Positions 10,209-21,023 are shown, numbered from the stretch's first letter. The stretch: 64,000 bases of DNA from an uncultured Alphaproteobacteria bacterium (GCA_937870685.1 CALMZX010000077.1:1-64000); one strand, 5' to 3'. Notes: a model not told the origin generated them from the letters alone. Numbers and translations: made by a program.

Positions 10209-11024
10209 TCACTTCCCCATGATTGCACGGATGGTGGATTTCACCCGGCGCAACAGGCCAATGGGCGCCACCATCAGCAAGAGGGTGCGGGCGATGCCCG
10301 CCCAGGTGTGCGGGTTGCCCCAGCGGGCGTATTCCCATTGCAGGTGCAGGCGGCTTTTGAGCTGCTTCTTGCGTGAACCGCCGGAAATCGATTCAGTCAT
10401 CTCGATGGTGCGGTAGAGTATCCGTGGCACGTTGCCCATGCGGTAGCCGTTGGCGTCCGCCCAGAATTCCATGGCGAGGTCTTCGGCGGCCGGATAGGCG
10501 GTTGAATACATCTTGAAGGCGCGCAGGAAATCCATGCGGAACATGATCGAAGCATGGGTCAGCGGCGCGTTGTAGCGCAGGCGGCGGGCGCATTCTTCCG
10601 GTGTTTCGGGATTGAAGACGTCGATCTTGAGGCCGGTGACCTCATACTCGTAGCGCACATGGCTGCTGATGACCGATAGGCCGGGGTGGCTTTCGAGATA
10701 GGCTTTCTGCGCGGCAAAGCGGTCATCGGTGTTGATGTCACCATTGTCGACTCGCGCCACGTAAGAGTAGTTGCCCTTCAGGATTTCGGCGAGACCGGCA
10801 TTGAGCGCACCGGTGATGCCCTGGTTCTTTGGCAACTCGATGAGACGGTAGTCCATGCCCTTGAGCAGGGCGTGATAGTCCGGCTTGGTCTTGCTGCCGT
10901 CATCAACGAGATAGAGGCGCGAAGGCACCTGCTGGCGGCGGATGCTGTCGAGCGTCAACGCGAGTTCCGGGCCCGGATTGTAGACCGGCATGAGGACGGC
11001 CATGTCTGGTGCAGCGGTATTCAT
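10209..11024 (-). CDS. Glycosyltransferase family 2
   Basis: MAVLMPVYNPGPELALTLDSIRRQ...LVDDGSK; start at MNTAAPDMAVL. Confidence 0.9.
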   Translation of the reverse strand: MNTAAPDMAVLMPVYNPGPELALTLDSIRRQQVPSRLYLVDDGSKTKPDYHALLKGMDYRLIELPKNQGITGALNAGLAEILKGNYSYVARVDNGDINTDDRFAAQKAYLESHPGLSVISSHVRYEYEVTGLKIDVFNPETPEECARRLRYNAPLTHASIMFRMDFLRAFKMYSTAYPAAEDLAMEFWADANGYRMGNVPRILYRTIEMTESISGGSRKKQLKSRLHLQWEYARWGNPHTWAGIARTLLLMVAPIGLLRRVKSTIRAIMGK

Positions 11025-12376
11025 GATACGGGCTTGGACTCCGGAGGTTTGCGCAGCAGAGAGAGGACTGACGGATCGATGCCGATCTCCCGGCGCAACA
11101 GGTGAATGGCGAGAATGTTCCAGATGACGGTGCCACAGGCCGTGGCTGCCGCCGCGGCGATCATGCCGTAGCGCGGAACGAAGACGAGCTGCAAGGCGAT
11201 GACGAAGGCATAGACCACGGCCATCACGCGCAGGTAGGTCCATTCCAGTTTCGTCATCTGCATGAGATAGGCGGAGGGTCCTGCCATGGCATCGACGGTG
11301 TAACCTAGGCCGAGGACCATGAGCACGCCATAGGCCTCCACATAGACTGGATCGAAGATGGAGAGGAGGAGATTTCCCATGAGGGCGAGGAAAGCGAGTC
11401 CCGCCAAAGTCGTTGCCGCGATGGCCATGGCGAGCAGGCGGCAGATGCGTTGCAGTTCGGCCTTGCGTCCGGCGTGGAAGCTTGCAGCCATCATGGGGGC
11501 GGCCACCATGCCGCCCGCGATCATGGCGAGGCCCAGCAGGCTTGCAGTTTTCTGCGCGGCAAAATAGGCGCCTGCCTTTTCGGCGCCCAGAAGCGTGCCC
11601 ACGACGATGACGTCAAACTGCTGAATGAGGGCGTAGAGCACGCCCGAGAACCAGAGGGGAAAGAGTGGCTTCAGCCATGCCGACCGCTCTTCTGAAACTG
11701 GTCCCGAACCTGCGAGGGCGCGGGTGAGTGACAGGTGTTTGCCAAGTTGCAGGGCGCAGACCACCAACATTACGGCAAGGCAAGCGTAGATGGCGGTGCG
11801 GGCTGTTGCGATACCGCTGAAAAGCAGTATCGCAAAGGCCAGGGCCGGGGCCAGGACGCGCCAGCCTATGTCACGAGGGGCCAGCGCCCAGATCGTGTTT
11901 CCCTGCGCCCGCAAGGCACCGGAGAAGTAGTCTCCGAAGGCAAAGCTGGCTGCCAGCAGCGCGGTGAGCAGCCAGGCTTCGGTGAAGCCCAGCGTATCGG
12001 CCATGGGTTTGGCAAAGCTCAACAGCGCGCCGATGAGGGCGAGCAGGAGCGATGCAGCGAGCAGGGCGCGCAGGCTGAGCGCCACGAGGCCACGGGCCTT
12101 GGCGGCTTCGCCGCGCTCCATGTGCAAAGGCCAGAAGCGCATGACATGGGTCGGAAGGCCGAGGCCGAACAGGGCTGACAGGAGCACAGAGAGATTGAGG
12201 ATATAGCCGAAGTAGCCATACTCGGTGGCGTGCAGCATGTTGGCGAAGGCGACGAGCATGAGATAGCTCGTGCCGGCACTCGCCACCTTGATGATGAGGG
12301 CTGCGGCGCCACTGCCAAAGAGGCGCGCGCCGAGGCTGGAGCCAGCCAGCCGATGCCTGAGTTGCCTGAGGGTCAT
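11021..12376 (-). CDS. Polysaccharide biosynthesis flippase (Wzx-like)
   Basis: Polytopic protein, LIIKVASAGTSYLMLVAFANMLHATEYGYFGYILNL; 4-bp ATGA-type overlaps with both neighbours. Confidence 0.8.
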   Translation of the reverse strand: MTLRQLRHRLAGSSLGARLFGSGAAALIIKVASAGTSYLMLVAFANMLHATEYGYFGYILNLSVLLSALFGLGLPTHVMRFWPLHMERGEAAKARGLVALSLRALLAASLLLALIGALLSFAKPMADTLGFTEAWLLTALLAASFAFGDYFSGALRAQGNTIWALAPRDIGWRVLAPALAFAILLFSGIATARTAIYACLAVMLVVCALQLGKHLSLTRALAGSGPVSEERSAWLKPLFPLWFSGVLYALIQQFDVIVVGTLLGAEKAGAYFAAQKTASLLGLAMIAGGMVAAPMMAASFHAGRKAELQRICRLLAMAIAATTLAGLAFLALMGNLLLSIFDPVYVEAYGVLMVLGLGYTVDAMAGPSAYLMQMTKLEWTYLRVMAVVYAFVIALQLVFVPRYGMIAAAAATACGTVIWNILAIHLLRREIGIDPSVLSLLRKPPESKPVS

Positions 12377-13665
12377 TGCAGCCTGCCGTGCCGCGGTGCA
12401 GGCAGGTTCCACCCTTCGGCGATGTCGGCCAGAAGTGCTGGGCGGTGCGTATAGGCGAGGCTTGCCGCGAAGAAGCCCCAGACCAATCCGGTCATCCAAT
12501 AAAGGTGACGCCAGTGTTCCGTGTCGATCTGGATGCCTTGGAATGTCACGGCCACAAAGCAGCTGAAGACCGGAATGGCATAGGGCTGGAAGGGGGTGCG
12601 GATGAGGATTGTGCGGAAGCCCACGACAATGCTGGTGATGACGAAGAGCATGAAGGCGAAACCGCCAACCCAGCCGCCGGAAGAGAAGGAATTGAGGAAG
12701 GTGTTGTGGGGGGCGAGATTGTAGATGGCGCCGAACTGGTAAGGCCCGAAGCCGAAAGGCAGTTGCATGAGTTTCGGAATGGCATTGAGCTGGTTGCCGA
12801 AGCGTCCGGTTTCGCCTGCGTCATAGTCCTTCACCAGCGTGAAGCGGTCGAGGAAAAGTTCGCGTGTGGCCGGGATGGAGAGCAGGATGACAAGGATGAC
12901 GGCGAGCAGGGCAATGCCCAGCAAGGCCGAAAAGGCGATGCGGCCACGCAGCTGGCGTGAGGGTGAAAGCAGATAAGTGAAGCCGATGGTCATGGCAGAG
13001 GCCATCAGAGCGTTGATCCAGGCGCCGCGCGAAAAAGCGAGAAAGAGCGCGGCGAAGATCATCAGGAAACTCACAATCGCCAGCGGGCGCAGGCGCAGGG
13101 TTCCCAGCACGAAGGCCTGCAGCATGGTGACCATGGGCAGGACGAGCCAGGTGGAAAACACGTTGGGGTCCTTGTAGCCACCCAGCGCACGCCCGCCGAA
13201 ATCCGGAAACACGGAATAGAGCGGTTCAATCTTGAAGTAGCTGGCCAGTCCCAGTGCCGCTCCGATGGTGGCGCCGATCCAATAGGCCCGGGCGATCTGC
13301 CGGTAGCGCGCCACCGGGTCTTCATTGATGTAGGCGGCATAGAAGACGCCGGAAGCGGTGGTGTAAACGAGGCCGATGATGAAGGCCTTGGAATCCAGCC
13401 GGTCGTAGGGGATCAAGGTGTAGCTGACCAATACGGAGACATTGTAGAGCAGCAGCAGGAAGAAGAGCGGCATGATGGCTGGCGAGAACCGCAGTCCACC
13501 CGTGAGACAGGCGGCGAAGGCCAGCATGAAGAATACGTCGCTGGGGGCAGGCTCGAACTTCACGAAGAACGAGCTGATGAACACCATGCTGACCAGTGCC
13601 GCCCTGACCTTCGCTGCGGTGAGGCCGAAGGGGGCCGGAGCAGCGGAGGTGAGGGTTGAGGACAT
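12373..13665 (-). CDS. O-antigen ligase / polymerase family protein
   Basis: Polytopic; FSRGAWINALMASAMTIGF and NQLNAIPKLMQLPFGFGPYQFG...NLAPHNTFLNSF (Wzy/WaaL-like loop). Confidence 0.85.
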   Translation of the reverse strand: MSSTLTSAAPAPFGLTAAKVRAALVSMVFISSFFVKFEPAPSDVFFMLAFAACLTGGLRFSPAIMPLFFLLLLYNVSVLVSYTLIPYDRLDSKAFIIGLVYTTASGVFYAAYINEDPVARYRQIARAYWIGATIGAALGLASYFKIEPLYSVFPDFGGRALGGYKDPNVFSTWLVLPMVTMLQAFVLGTLRLRPLAIVSFLMIFAALFLAFSRGAWINALMASAMTIGFTYLLSPSRQLRGRIAFSALLGIALLAVILVILLSIPATRELFLDRFTLVKDYDAGETGRFGNQLNAIPKLMQLPFGFGPYQFGAIYNLAPHNTFLNSFSSGGWVGGFAFMLFVITSIVVGFRTILIRTPFQPYAIPVFSCFVAVTFQGIQIDTEHWRHLYWMTGLVWGFFAASLAYTHRPALLADIAEGWNLPAPRHGRLQ

Positions 13666-13667
13666 GG

Positions 13668-15185
13668 TCAGTATGCGTTCTTGGTGTTGAGCAAAGCCAG
13701 TGGAGTTCTTGCCAATATGTAAAGATCGAAGGTTAACGACCAGTTTTCGATGTAGTGGAGATCGTGCTCCACACGGGCCTGAATCTTCTCTTCTGTGTCT
13801 GTTTCGCCGCGCCAGCCGTTGATCTGGGCCCAGCCTGTCATGCCGGGCTTGACCTTGTGGCGGGCGAAATAGCCCTGGACGGCGTTTTCATAGAGGGTTC
13901 CGGCGGCGCTGGCGCGGGTGGCGTGGGGGCGCGGACCGACGAGGGAAAGTTCGCCTTTCAACACATTGAAGAGTTGGGGAAGTTCATCCAGCGTTGTCTT
14001 GCGGATAAAGCGTCCGACACGGGTGACGCGGGGGTCACCCTTGGTTACAAGCTTGCTGGCGTTCGCATCTGCCATGTCGGTGTACATGGAGCGGAACTTG
14101 TAGACTTCGATCAGTTCATTGTTGAAGCCGTAGCGCTTCTGGGTGAAGAGCACCGGGCCCTTGCTGTCCAGTTTCACGGCCAGTGCCACCAGTGCCATGA
14201 CGGGTGAAAGCAGGAGCAGGGCGAGCCCGGCAATGACACGGTCCTCGATGGCCTTGAGCAGCGGCCCCCAGTCTCCCAAAGGCTTGTCGAAGAGGTCCAG
14301 CAACGCGAGATTTCCGATGTAGGAATAGGCGCGCGGGCGGTAGCGCAGTTTCTGGTCATGGGCGCTGAGGCGGATATCCACTGGCAGCACCCAGAGGCGG
14401 GAGACGATCTGCATGAGACGCGCTTCCGCCGTGGTGGGCAGTGTGACGATCAGCGTATCGACACGCGAATTGCGGACGTAGGAGATCAGGTCGTCGATGT
14501 TGCCGAGTTTTCGCAGTCCGCGTGTTTCACCGGGGCTGCGCAGGTCCTGTCGGTCATCGAAGAGGCCGAGCAGTGTTATGCCCGTATCGTGGGAGTGCTG
14601 CAGCGCGGAGATGGCTGCGTCCGCGCCGGCACCGCCGCCCACGATGATGGCGCGGCGGTTCAACTGGCCCCGGGCGTTGAAATGACGGAGCACGGCGGCG
14701 ATGGCCATGCGCCCGACCATCAGCCAGGCGAAACCCGTTATGCCCCAGGCCAGGAACCAGGCACGGGACAGGCTGTGCCCCATCTTGGTTGCCAGAACGC
14801 TGATGGCCAGCGCTGCGACGAGCCCGATCCAGATGCTGGCAAGGCCGGGCATGGCGCGCAGCGGATTGAGGAGCTGTTCAAGCCGGTAGAGCCCCATGAC
14901 CTGTGCCGCAAGCGGAACACCCAGCACCATGCTGCCGATGATGGCGGCATAGAAGACACCGGGATTGGCGGCGGAGAAGCCCGGGTAGATGGCAAGCTGC
15001 GCCGTCGCGGCCGCCGCAATGGCCAGTGCCTCGGCGATGCGGACGATTGCAATGAGCACCCGCGGGGCAATGAAGGGTGCCTCGGCACCGGGATCATTCA
15101 CCTCAAAGGGAGGAGGAAGCGGGGAGTTGAGTGATTCGAGGTCAACCGGAGTTGCCGACCTGATCTGTCCGGGTTGCAGTTTCAT
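13668..15185 (-). CDS. Exopolysaccharide biosynthesis polyprenyl-phosphate glycosylphosphotransferase
   Basis: [30 protein letters not shown]...[37 protein letters not shown]. Confidence 0.95.
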   Translation of the reverse strand: MKLQPGQIRSATPVDLESLNSPLPPPFEVNDPGAEAPFIAPRVLIAIVRIAEALAIAAAATAQLAIYPGFSAANPGVFYAAIIGSMVLGVPLAAQVMGLYRLEQLLNPLRAMPGLASIWIGLVAALAISVLATKMGHSLSRAWFLAWGITGFAWLMVGRMAIAAVLRHFNARGQLNRRAIIVGGGAGADAAISALQHSHDTGITLLGLFDDRQDLRSPGETRGLRKLGNIDDLISYVRNSRVDTLIVTLPTTAEARLMQIVSRLWVLPVDIRLSAHDQKLRYRPRAYSYIGNLALLDLFDKPLGDWGPLLKAIEDRVIAGLALLLLSPVMALVALAVKLDSKGPVLFTQKRYGFNNELIEVYKFRSMYTDMADANASKLVTKGDPRVTRVGRFIRKTTLDELPQLFNVLKGELSLVGPRPHATRASAAGTLYENAVQGYFARHKVKPGMTGWAQINGWRGETDTEEKIQARVEHDLHYIENWSLTFDLYILARTPLALLNTKNAY

Positions 15186-15312
15186 CGCCGTGTACCACTT
15201 TGAAACGGAGTTTCGTTCAGTGGTCAGGGGAGCAAAAGGGAGGCCTTCCGCTGGGGTTGTTCACCACGTCTGTTCATCATGGTTAGCCAATCATTAACGC
15301 ATGGGGGCAGGA

Positions 15313-16395
15313 TTAACGCTGCAGGGTGGCGTAGAATTCCGTCACAGTGCGGGACATGGTTTCAACCGAAAAACGCTCGCGCAAACTGTGTGAGAAACCG
15401 CCAGCTCTTGCCCGTGCGGCAGTCATGTCGGCGGCGGCCCGGAGGATGGCATCGCTGATTGACGGCACATCCGGACTGCACATCATGTCTGCTGGCAACA
15501 CCTCCGGAATGCCGCCCACCCGGGTGGCAATGAGCGGCACGGCAGCGGCTGCGGCCTCCAGCACCACATAGGGGAATGACTCATTGCGGGACGGCACGAC
15601 CATGATCTGCCCCAGCGTGAAGGCCTCGCGGATGGGCAGGCGCCCGGCAAAGCGAATGCGCCCGGCAAGGCCGCACCGGATGACGAGAGACCGGTAGTCT
15701 TCCAGTTCCGGACCATCGCCAACAATGGTCAGGGAGAGGTGTGGTGATGGCTTGAGCGCTTCAATCAGCAGGTCAATGCCCTTGAGGTGGCGCACTTCTC
15801 CGACGAACAGCAAGTCAGTCGCATCGGGCCGGGGCGTGACGGGCGTGAATTCTTCCGGCCACAAGCCATTGTGGGCGATCACGGACGGTTTGCCCGCCAA
15901 ACCGATCTTGGCAGTGAAGAGCCGTTTCTCGAAATCACACACGAACACGAAGCCCGAACCGATTCGTCCGAGGAATTTCTCGGTGGCGAGAAAAAGCGCT
16001 CCGGCGGGACTGGTCCATTGGTAGTGCAGGCTGCCGCCGTGGGGCGTGTAGACCGAGGGCAGGCCCAACCGCCGTGCCGCGAGGCGGGCAATCAGCCCGC
16101 CTTTCGCGCCATGGCCGTGAATGATGTCAAATGCGCCTGCCTTGGCAATCCGGCCCGCTTCGGTGACAACCGCAAGGTCTGACACCGAAGGCAGCCGCGA
16201 GATGGGAACGGTGCTGACACCTCCAGCGCACCAGTTCCGGCAGTGGGCGAGGGATGTTCCTGCCGTTTCGCCGCCTGTCGAGGAATCACAGAACAGGCCG
16301 ACGTGGTGGCCCTGCAGGGACTGCCCGCGCGACAGGTCACGGACATGGCGGAACAGGCCGCCCACCGGGCTTCGGAAGACGTGGAGAATGCGCAC
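15313..16395 (-). CDS. Glycosyltransferase family 4
   Basis: GTG start VRILHVFRSPVGGLFRHVRDL; ATRVGGIPEVL near the C-terminus. Confidence 0.9.
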   Translation of the reverse strand: MRILHVFRSPVGGLFRHVRDLSRGQSLQGHHVGLFCDSSTGGETAGTSLAHCRNWCAGGVSTVPISRLPSVSDLAVVTEAGRIAKAGAFDIIHGHGAKGGLIARLAARRLGLPSVYTPHGGSLHYQWTSPAGALFLATEKFLGRIGSGFVFVCDFEKRLFTAKIGLAGKPSVIAHNGLWPEEFTPVTPRPDATDLLFVGEVRHLKGIDLLIEALKPSPHLSLTIVGDGPELEDYRSLVIRCGLAGRIRFAGRLPIREAFTLGQIMVVPSRNESFPYVVLEAAAAAVPLIATRVGGIPEVLPADMMCSPDVPSISDAILRAAADMTAARARAGGFSHSLRERFSVETMSRTVTEFYATLQR

Positions 16396-16408
16396 AGCCT
16401 CGCTCCGG

Positions 16409-17110
16409 TCAGAACCAGCGTTCGCGCACGAAGACGATGTCGCCGGGATAGACCTGCGTGGTGACAGGCACCTTGTAGGTCTTTGTGCCGTTTGCGGTGC
16501 GGCGGGTGATGAGCACCTGCCCTTGATCAGCGCGGGCGCTGTAACCGCCTGCCGTGGCGATCGCCTGCTGCACGGTGAGTCCGCCCTGATAGGGGAAGGA
16601 GCCGCCTGTCGTGACTTCACCCATGATGAAGAAGGGCCGCAGGTTGACGGGCTGAACCGAGACCTTGGGGTCACGGAGATAGCCAGCGCGCAGGCGTTTT
16701 GTGATGATCTGTTCGATGTCGCCACTGGTGAGGCCTGCCACGGGCACGGACTGCACATAGGGCATGGAGAGCACGCCGGATGGATCCACCACGAATTCAC
16801 CGGTGAGGTCGGTCTCACCTGCGACGCGGATGCTCAGGCGGTCGCCAGCACCGACGCGGTAGCCCGAGGCAAATTCGTAGGCGGCGGCGTGACCCTGGGT
16901 CGCGAAGGGAGGAAGCGCACCCACGTCATTGTGATGGGGAAGCTGCGTGATGGAGGCAACTGCATCTGGACCTTCGGCGAGTGTGTCCTCTGCCGTGATG
17001 CCGGTTCCGCCGGGAGGGGAGGCAGGGCCATCTGTCTCCCACGTGCTGGCGCAGGCCTGGAGCGAAACAGCCATGAGGAGGAGCAACAGAATACGCATCG
17101 GACACCACAT
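16409..17110 (-). CDS. Polysaccharide biosynthesis/export (Wza-like) lipoprotein
   Basis: Lipobox LQACAS; YRVGAGDRLSIRVAGETDLTGEFVVDPSGVLSMPYVQSVPVAGLT. Confidence 0.92.
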   Translation of the reverse strand: MWCPMRILLLLLMAVSLQACASTWETDGPASPPGGTGITAEDTLAEGPDAVASITQLPHHNDVGALPPFATQGHAAAYEFASGYRVGAGDRLSIRVAGETDLTGEFVVDPSGVLSMPYVQSVPVAGLTSGDIEQIITKRLRAGYLRDPKVSVQPVNLRPFFIMGEVTTGGSFPYQGGLTVQQAIATAGGYSARADQGQVLITRRTANGTKTYKVPVTTQVYPGDIVFVRERWF

Positions 17111-17349
17111 TCACACAAACTGCGCGCGGAGCGTGAACCCCGTGCGATGCTGCAAGGCTTACGGACTTATGGTGAACAATGGCTTAAGCGCCGGGATCCC
17201 CGTGAAATACCCCGGACCCCCCGGAAACCGCCATTGTTAAGGGAACGGAAACCATAATCGCGGATTGCTGGAGTCTGGGTGGCGTGCCTTCGGCGTTCCA
17301 GCCCGCGTGCATTTAATGCGCGTGAGAATGAGTCTGAAGTGAGTTTCAA

Positions 17350-19620
17350 TTGAGTTTCAGGGACGATATGCAGCAGCCTTATCAGCCAGCCCCGAGTCTG
17401 AGTGTCGCCGACATCGCGCGCGGCATGTTGCGCCGTTCCGTTCTGATCGCTTCCTGCCTTGCGCTCGGTGCAGTCGCGGGATTCGGGATCCTCGCCGTCA
17501 ACGCCCCACAGTACGCCAGCGAAGCCCAGTTGCTCGTTGCCAACCTCGCGACGCCTTTTGACCGTCCCAACAATGTGCAGGAGCAGCGCACCGACCAGAT
17601 CGACGACAGGTTCGTAGCTTCGCAGGTCTCGGTGCTGAAGTCGGAAGATCTGGCGCGCCGGGTCGTCAAACAGTTGCAGCTTGAGGGGCAGGGTGAATTT
17701 GATCCGCTGCGCAAGGGCATGGGCACGGTGAAGAAGACCATGCTGGCCATTGGCTTTGGCACAGATCCCCGCCTGATGGACAAGGAGCAGCGTGCCGTCG
17801 AGCACCTTGTCAAGAACGCCGCCATCTACCAGGTTCCCCAGTCGAACGTGATCGTGGTCCGCTATCAGGCGCTTGATGGCAAGACAGCGTCCGCGGTTGC
17901 CAACGCCCTGTCTGAAACCTTCGTACTGTCGACGCGCGAGAGCCTTTCAGGACCGAATGCACGTGCCCGCGACTGGCTCGCCGCGCAGATCGACGTCCTG
18001 CGCAAGAAGGTTGCCGCGTCGGAGGCCGCTGTCGAGAAGTACCGCGCCGAAGCCGGATTGCTGAAAGGGCAGACCGCGACACTTGGCACGCAGGAAATCT
18101 CCGAACTCAATTCACAGATCACCCTTGCAGAGGCGGCAAGCACCGAAGCGCGCGCCAAGGCGGATGAAATTGTGGCGATGTTGGAGAGCGTCGGATCGGT
18201 GGATGCTTCCGCAGAGGTTCTGGGTAATGCCGTTGTCCAGCGTCTGCGCGAACAGCAGGCAACGTCGATGCGCAAGGTCTCGGAGCTTTCGGCGACCTAT
18301 CTGCCCAGCCATCCCAAGATGATCGCAGCCCAGCGGGAACTGGAAGGCGTTGAGAAGCAGTTGCGCCGGGAAGCCCTGAGGGTTGTGGATTCGCTGCAGG
18401 GGCAGGCGAAGGTGGCCGAGGCGCGAGCCGACAGCCTGCGCCGCAGCCTGGATGAACTGAAATCGCGCGAGGGCGGAGCCTTGCAGAGCGAGGTGAAGCT
18501 GAATGAACTGGAGCGCGAGGCTGCCGCGGACCGCACGCTGCTTGAGACCATGCTGGCCCGCTATGCCGATGCAAATGCGCGCCAGGACCTAAACCTGCAG
18601 CCGGGCTATGCCCGTGTCATCCAGACGGCAAGCGCTGCAGCCATGCCATTCTTTCCGAAGCCCGGACCGACCCTGATGCTGACCGCGCTTGCCGGGCTTG
18701 CGCTTGGCCTTGGCCTCGCATTCCTGTTTGAAGTGATCCGCCAGACGGGCCGGATGAATGCAATGGCGGCGCGTGTGGCTGAACCGGTTCCCGAGCGGGT
18801 GCCCGCCCATGTGGCGCGGAGCAATGCCGCCGTGCCGGTTCCCGATCTCGACATCGGGATTGCCGCCGAGGATGCCGCGCTCCTGCGCCGGGGCATGGCG
18901 GCTGCGCCGCAAGCGGTAACCGCCGAAAATGTGCCGCAGGTCCTGGCGACGTTCCCGTTTGTGCCCCAGCTGATCAAGGCCTTTGTGCAACTCGAAGACG
19001 TCAGCGCCGTGCCGGAACTGGCGGAACCCCTGGTGCGCGCGGTGACGGCAATTGCCGAAAACATCGCCCGCAACAGCACCAAATCCTATGCGCTCACCAG
19101 CATTGGCGGAAGCTATGATACTGCCTTCGCCACGGTGGCACTGGCCCGTGAACTCTCAGCGCGCAAGCTCAAGACCATGGTGCTTGACCTTTCTTCCACC
19201 CGCCCGAACGTGCAGGACCTGATGGCGCTTGCCGATGGTCCGGGATTGGGCGAGTTGATGTCAGGCCAGGCGGATGTGGCCAAGGTCATTGTGCGTGATC
19301 TGAAATCCAATGTGCAGGTGATCCGGGCCGGCGGAGCAGGCTTGCTGATGCAACCGGGTGTGCTGCAAGCCCGCATGCCTGCGGTGCTTGCATCACTGGC
19401 GCAGGTGTACGACGCAATTCTGGTGAATGCCGGAGAGGCGTCTCCGTCCACGCCAGACTGCCTGCAGGGTGTCGGTGCGGTGATCTTCCTCGCCGCGGCC
19501 CAGCGGCAAAAGGATGCGGCTGCAGCCGGCCGGACACTGGCGGGCAGGGGCGTGCGCCAGACCTTCTTTGTCAAACTGGAAACGCGCGATGCTGACGCCG
19601 GATTGCGCGCCGCCAGCTAG
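17350..19620 (+). CDS. Wzz/GumC-family chain-length determinant with degenerate BY-kinase-like C-terminal domain
   Basis: Wzz N-terminal domain, long coiled-coil, second TM before LFEVIRQTGR; C-terminal LTSIGGSYDTAFATVALARELSARKLKTMVLDLSSTRP has no GK(S/T). Confidence 0.88.
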   Translation: MSFRDDMQQPYQPAPSLSVADIARGMLRRSVLIASCLALGAVAGFGILAVNAPQYASEAQLLVANLATPFDRPNNVQEQRTDQIDDRFVASQVSVLKSEDLARRVVKQLQLEGQGEFDPLRKGMGTVKKTMLAIGFGTDPRLMDKEQRAVEHLVKNAAIYQVPQSNVIVVRYQALDGKTASAVANALSETFVLSTRESLSGPNARARDWLAAQIDVLRKKVAASEAAVEKYRAEAGLLKGQTATLGTQEISELNSQITLAEAASTEARAKADEIVAMLESVGSVDASAEVLGNAVVQRLREQQATSMRKVSELSATYLPSHPKMIAAQRELEGVEKQLRREALRVVDSLQGQAKVAEARADSLRRSLDELKSREGGALQSEVKLNELEREAAADRTLLETMLARYADANARQDLNLQPGYARVIQTASAAAMPFFPKPGPTLMLTALAGLALGLGLAFLFEVIRQTGRMNAMAARVAEPVPERVPAHVARSNAAVPVPDLDIGIAAEDAALLRRGMAAAPQAVTAENVPQVLATFPFVPQLIKAFVQLEDVSAVPELAEPLVRAVTAIAENIARNSTKSYALTSIGGSYDTAFATVALARELSARKLKTMVLDLSSTRPNVQDLMALADGPGLGELMSGQADVAKVIVRDLKSNVQVIRAGGAGLLMQPGVLQARMPAVLASLAQVYDAILVNAGEASPSTPDCLQGVGAVIFLAAAQRQKDAAAAGRTLAGRGVRQTFFVKLETRDADAGLRAAS

Positions 19621-19663
19621 GCATTAAGGCTTTCTTACGCGGCGTGTGGTTTTTTCCTGACCC

Positions 19664-20719
19664 ATGTCAGCCTCCACAGCTCTCTTGCGCCTTACCTTCG
19701 AAGCCCTCTACCGATCTGGGGCTGCGTCAGTCCTGCGGCCATGGAGCCAGGGTCTTGGCGTCATTTTTTGCATGCACAGTGTGCGGCCGGAAGAGAAGGC
19801 GACGGACGGTTTTGCACCCAATGGCGGGCTTACCTCGACTCCTGCTTTCCTTGATGCCGCGCTCACCATGTTGCGTCAGGCAGGATATGAGTTCCTCTCG
19901 CTCGACGAGGCCTTGCAGCGCATCCGATCGGGGAGGGCGGGAGAAAGGCCATTCGCCGTATTCACGCTGGATGACGGTTACCGGGACAACCAAGTCCACG
20001 CGTTGCCCGTGTTCGCGAAGCACGATTGTCCATTTCTGGTCTATGCGGCACCGGGATTCGTTGATGCTTCCACGGAGATGTGGTGGCTTGCGCTGGAGCG
20101 GATGATTGCCGAAGGCGCAGGCGTTCTGGAGGCTGGCGGGGTGCGGGCCGAACTGGATGGCAGCGCAACCGCGAAGTGGGCCGCGTGGGGCAAGCTGGCA
20201 CCTGCCGTGCAGGGCCTGCCGGAGCATGAGCAGCGGCAATGGACGCGTGAGCAGTCGAGGCGGTTTTGCATTGATCTCCCGCAGATGTGCCGCGACCTTA
20301 TCATGTCGTGGGACGAGTTGCGCGCACTCGCGTCCCATCCGCTGGCGACGATCGGGGCGCATACACTCAATCACTTTGCGCTCTCCAGGCTTTCGGAGAA
20401 TGAGGCGCGCGCGGAGATCGTCGAGTCCGGACGCCGGCTTGAACAGGAGTTGCAACAGCCTGTGCGCCATTTTGCCTATCCTTACGGCAATGTGGGGCAT
20501 GCAGGGGCGCGGGATTTCCGGCTGTGCGCGGAGGCTGGCTATGCCTCCGCCGTGACCACACGCATGGGGGCGGTTTATCCCGAACACGCAGGGCATGTGC
20601 ACGGATTGCCGCGCGTCATGGTTTCCAGCAAATATGCCGAACCACGGTGGCTGAAGGTGCTGGCCTCGGGTCTGCCGGGCCGGATGAGCAATCTTGGCCG
20701 ACGTTTGAATGTTGCCTAG
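19664..20719 (+). CDS. Polysaccharide deacetylase family protein
   Basis: FAVFTLDDGYRDNQVHALPVFAKHDCPFLVYAAPGFVD; IGAHTLNHFALS. Confidence 0.9.
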   Translation: MSASTALLRLTFEALYRSGAASVLRPWSQGLGVIFCMHSVRPEEKATDGFAPNGGLTSTPAFLDAALTMLRQAGYEFLSLDEALQRIRSGRAGERPFAVFTLDDGYRDNQVHALPVFAKHDCPFLVYAAPGFVDASTEMWWLALERMIAEGAGVLEAGGVRAELDGSATAKWAAWGKLAPAVQGLPEHEQRQWTREQSRRFCIDLPQMCRDLIMSWDELRALASHPLATIGAHTLNHFALSRLSENEARAEIVESGRRLEQELQQPVRHFAYPYGNVGHAGARDFRLCAEAGYASAVTTRMGAVYPEHAGHVHGLPRVMVSSKYAEPRWLKVLASGLPGRMSNLGRRLNVA

Positions 20720-20925
20720 GCCGGATCAGGTCGCGACATCCAGCGGATCATCATCATGGAAACGGGCAGCCATGCCACGCCAGCGACGATGTAGTAGGCC
20801 AGTTCCACCAGCATGCCCCGGCCGACGACCAACTCGCCGCCGACAGCCATTGCGACAAGGGCATAGACCGTGATCCAGATCAGCGTGAGAAATGTGCCGA
20901 TCAGCTTTCGGGTGCGCATCTTCAT
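20716..20925 (-). CDS. DUF2842 small membrane protein
   Basis: MKMRTRKLIGTFLTLIWITVYALVAMAVG, two TM helices. Confidence 0.8.
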   Translation of the reverse strand: MKMRTRKLIGTFLTLIWITVYALVAMAVGGELVVGRGMLVELAYYIVAGVAWLPVSMMMIRWMSRPDPA

Positions 20926-21023
20926 CGGTTTTTCCTAGCCTTTTTGTACGGCGCGGGAAAGCCTGCGGATGTGCGGCCCTGGGGCCGCTTGATCGGCGGC
21001 GGCGCTGGTCCTATGTGGCGGGC

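Noticed and set aside
16121-17257. 378-aa + strand ORF
   Set aside because: Antisense to the GT4 and Wza-like genes.
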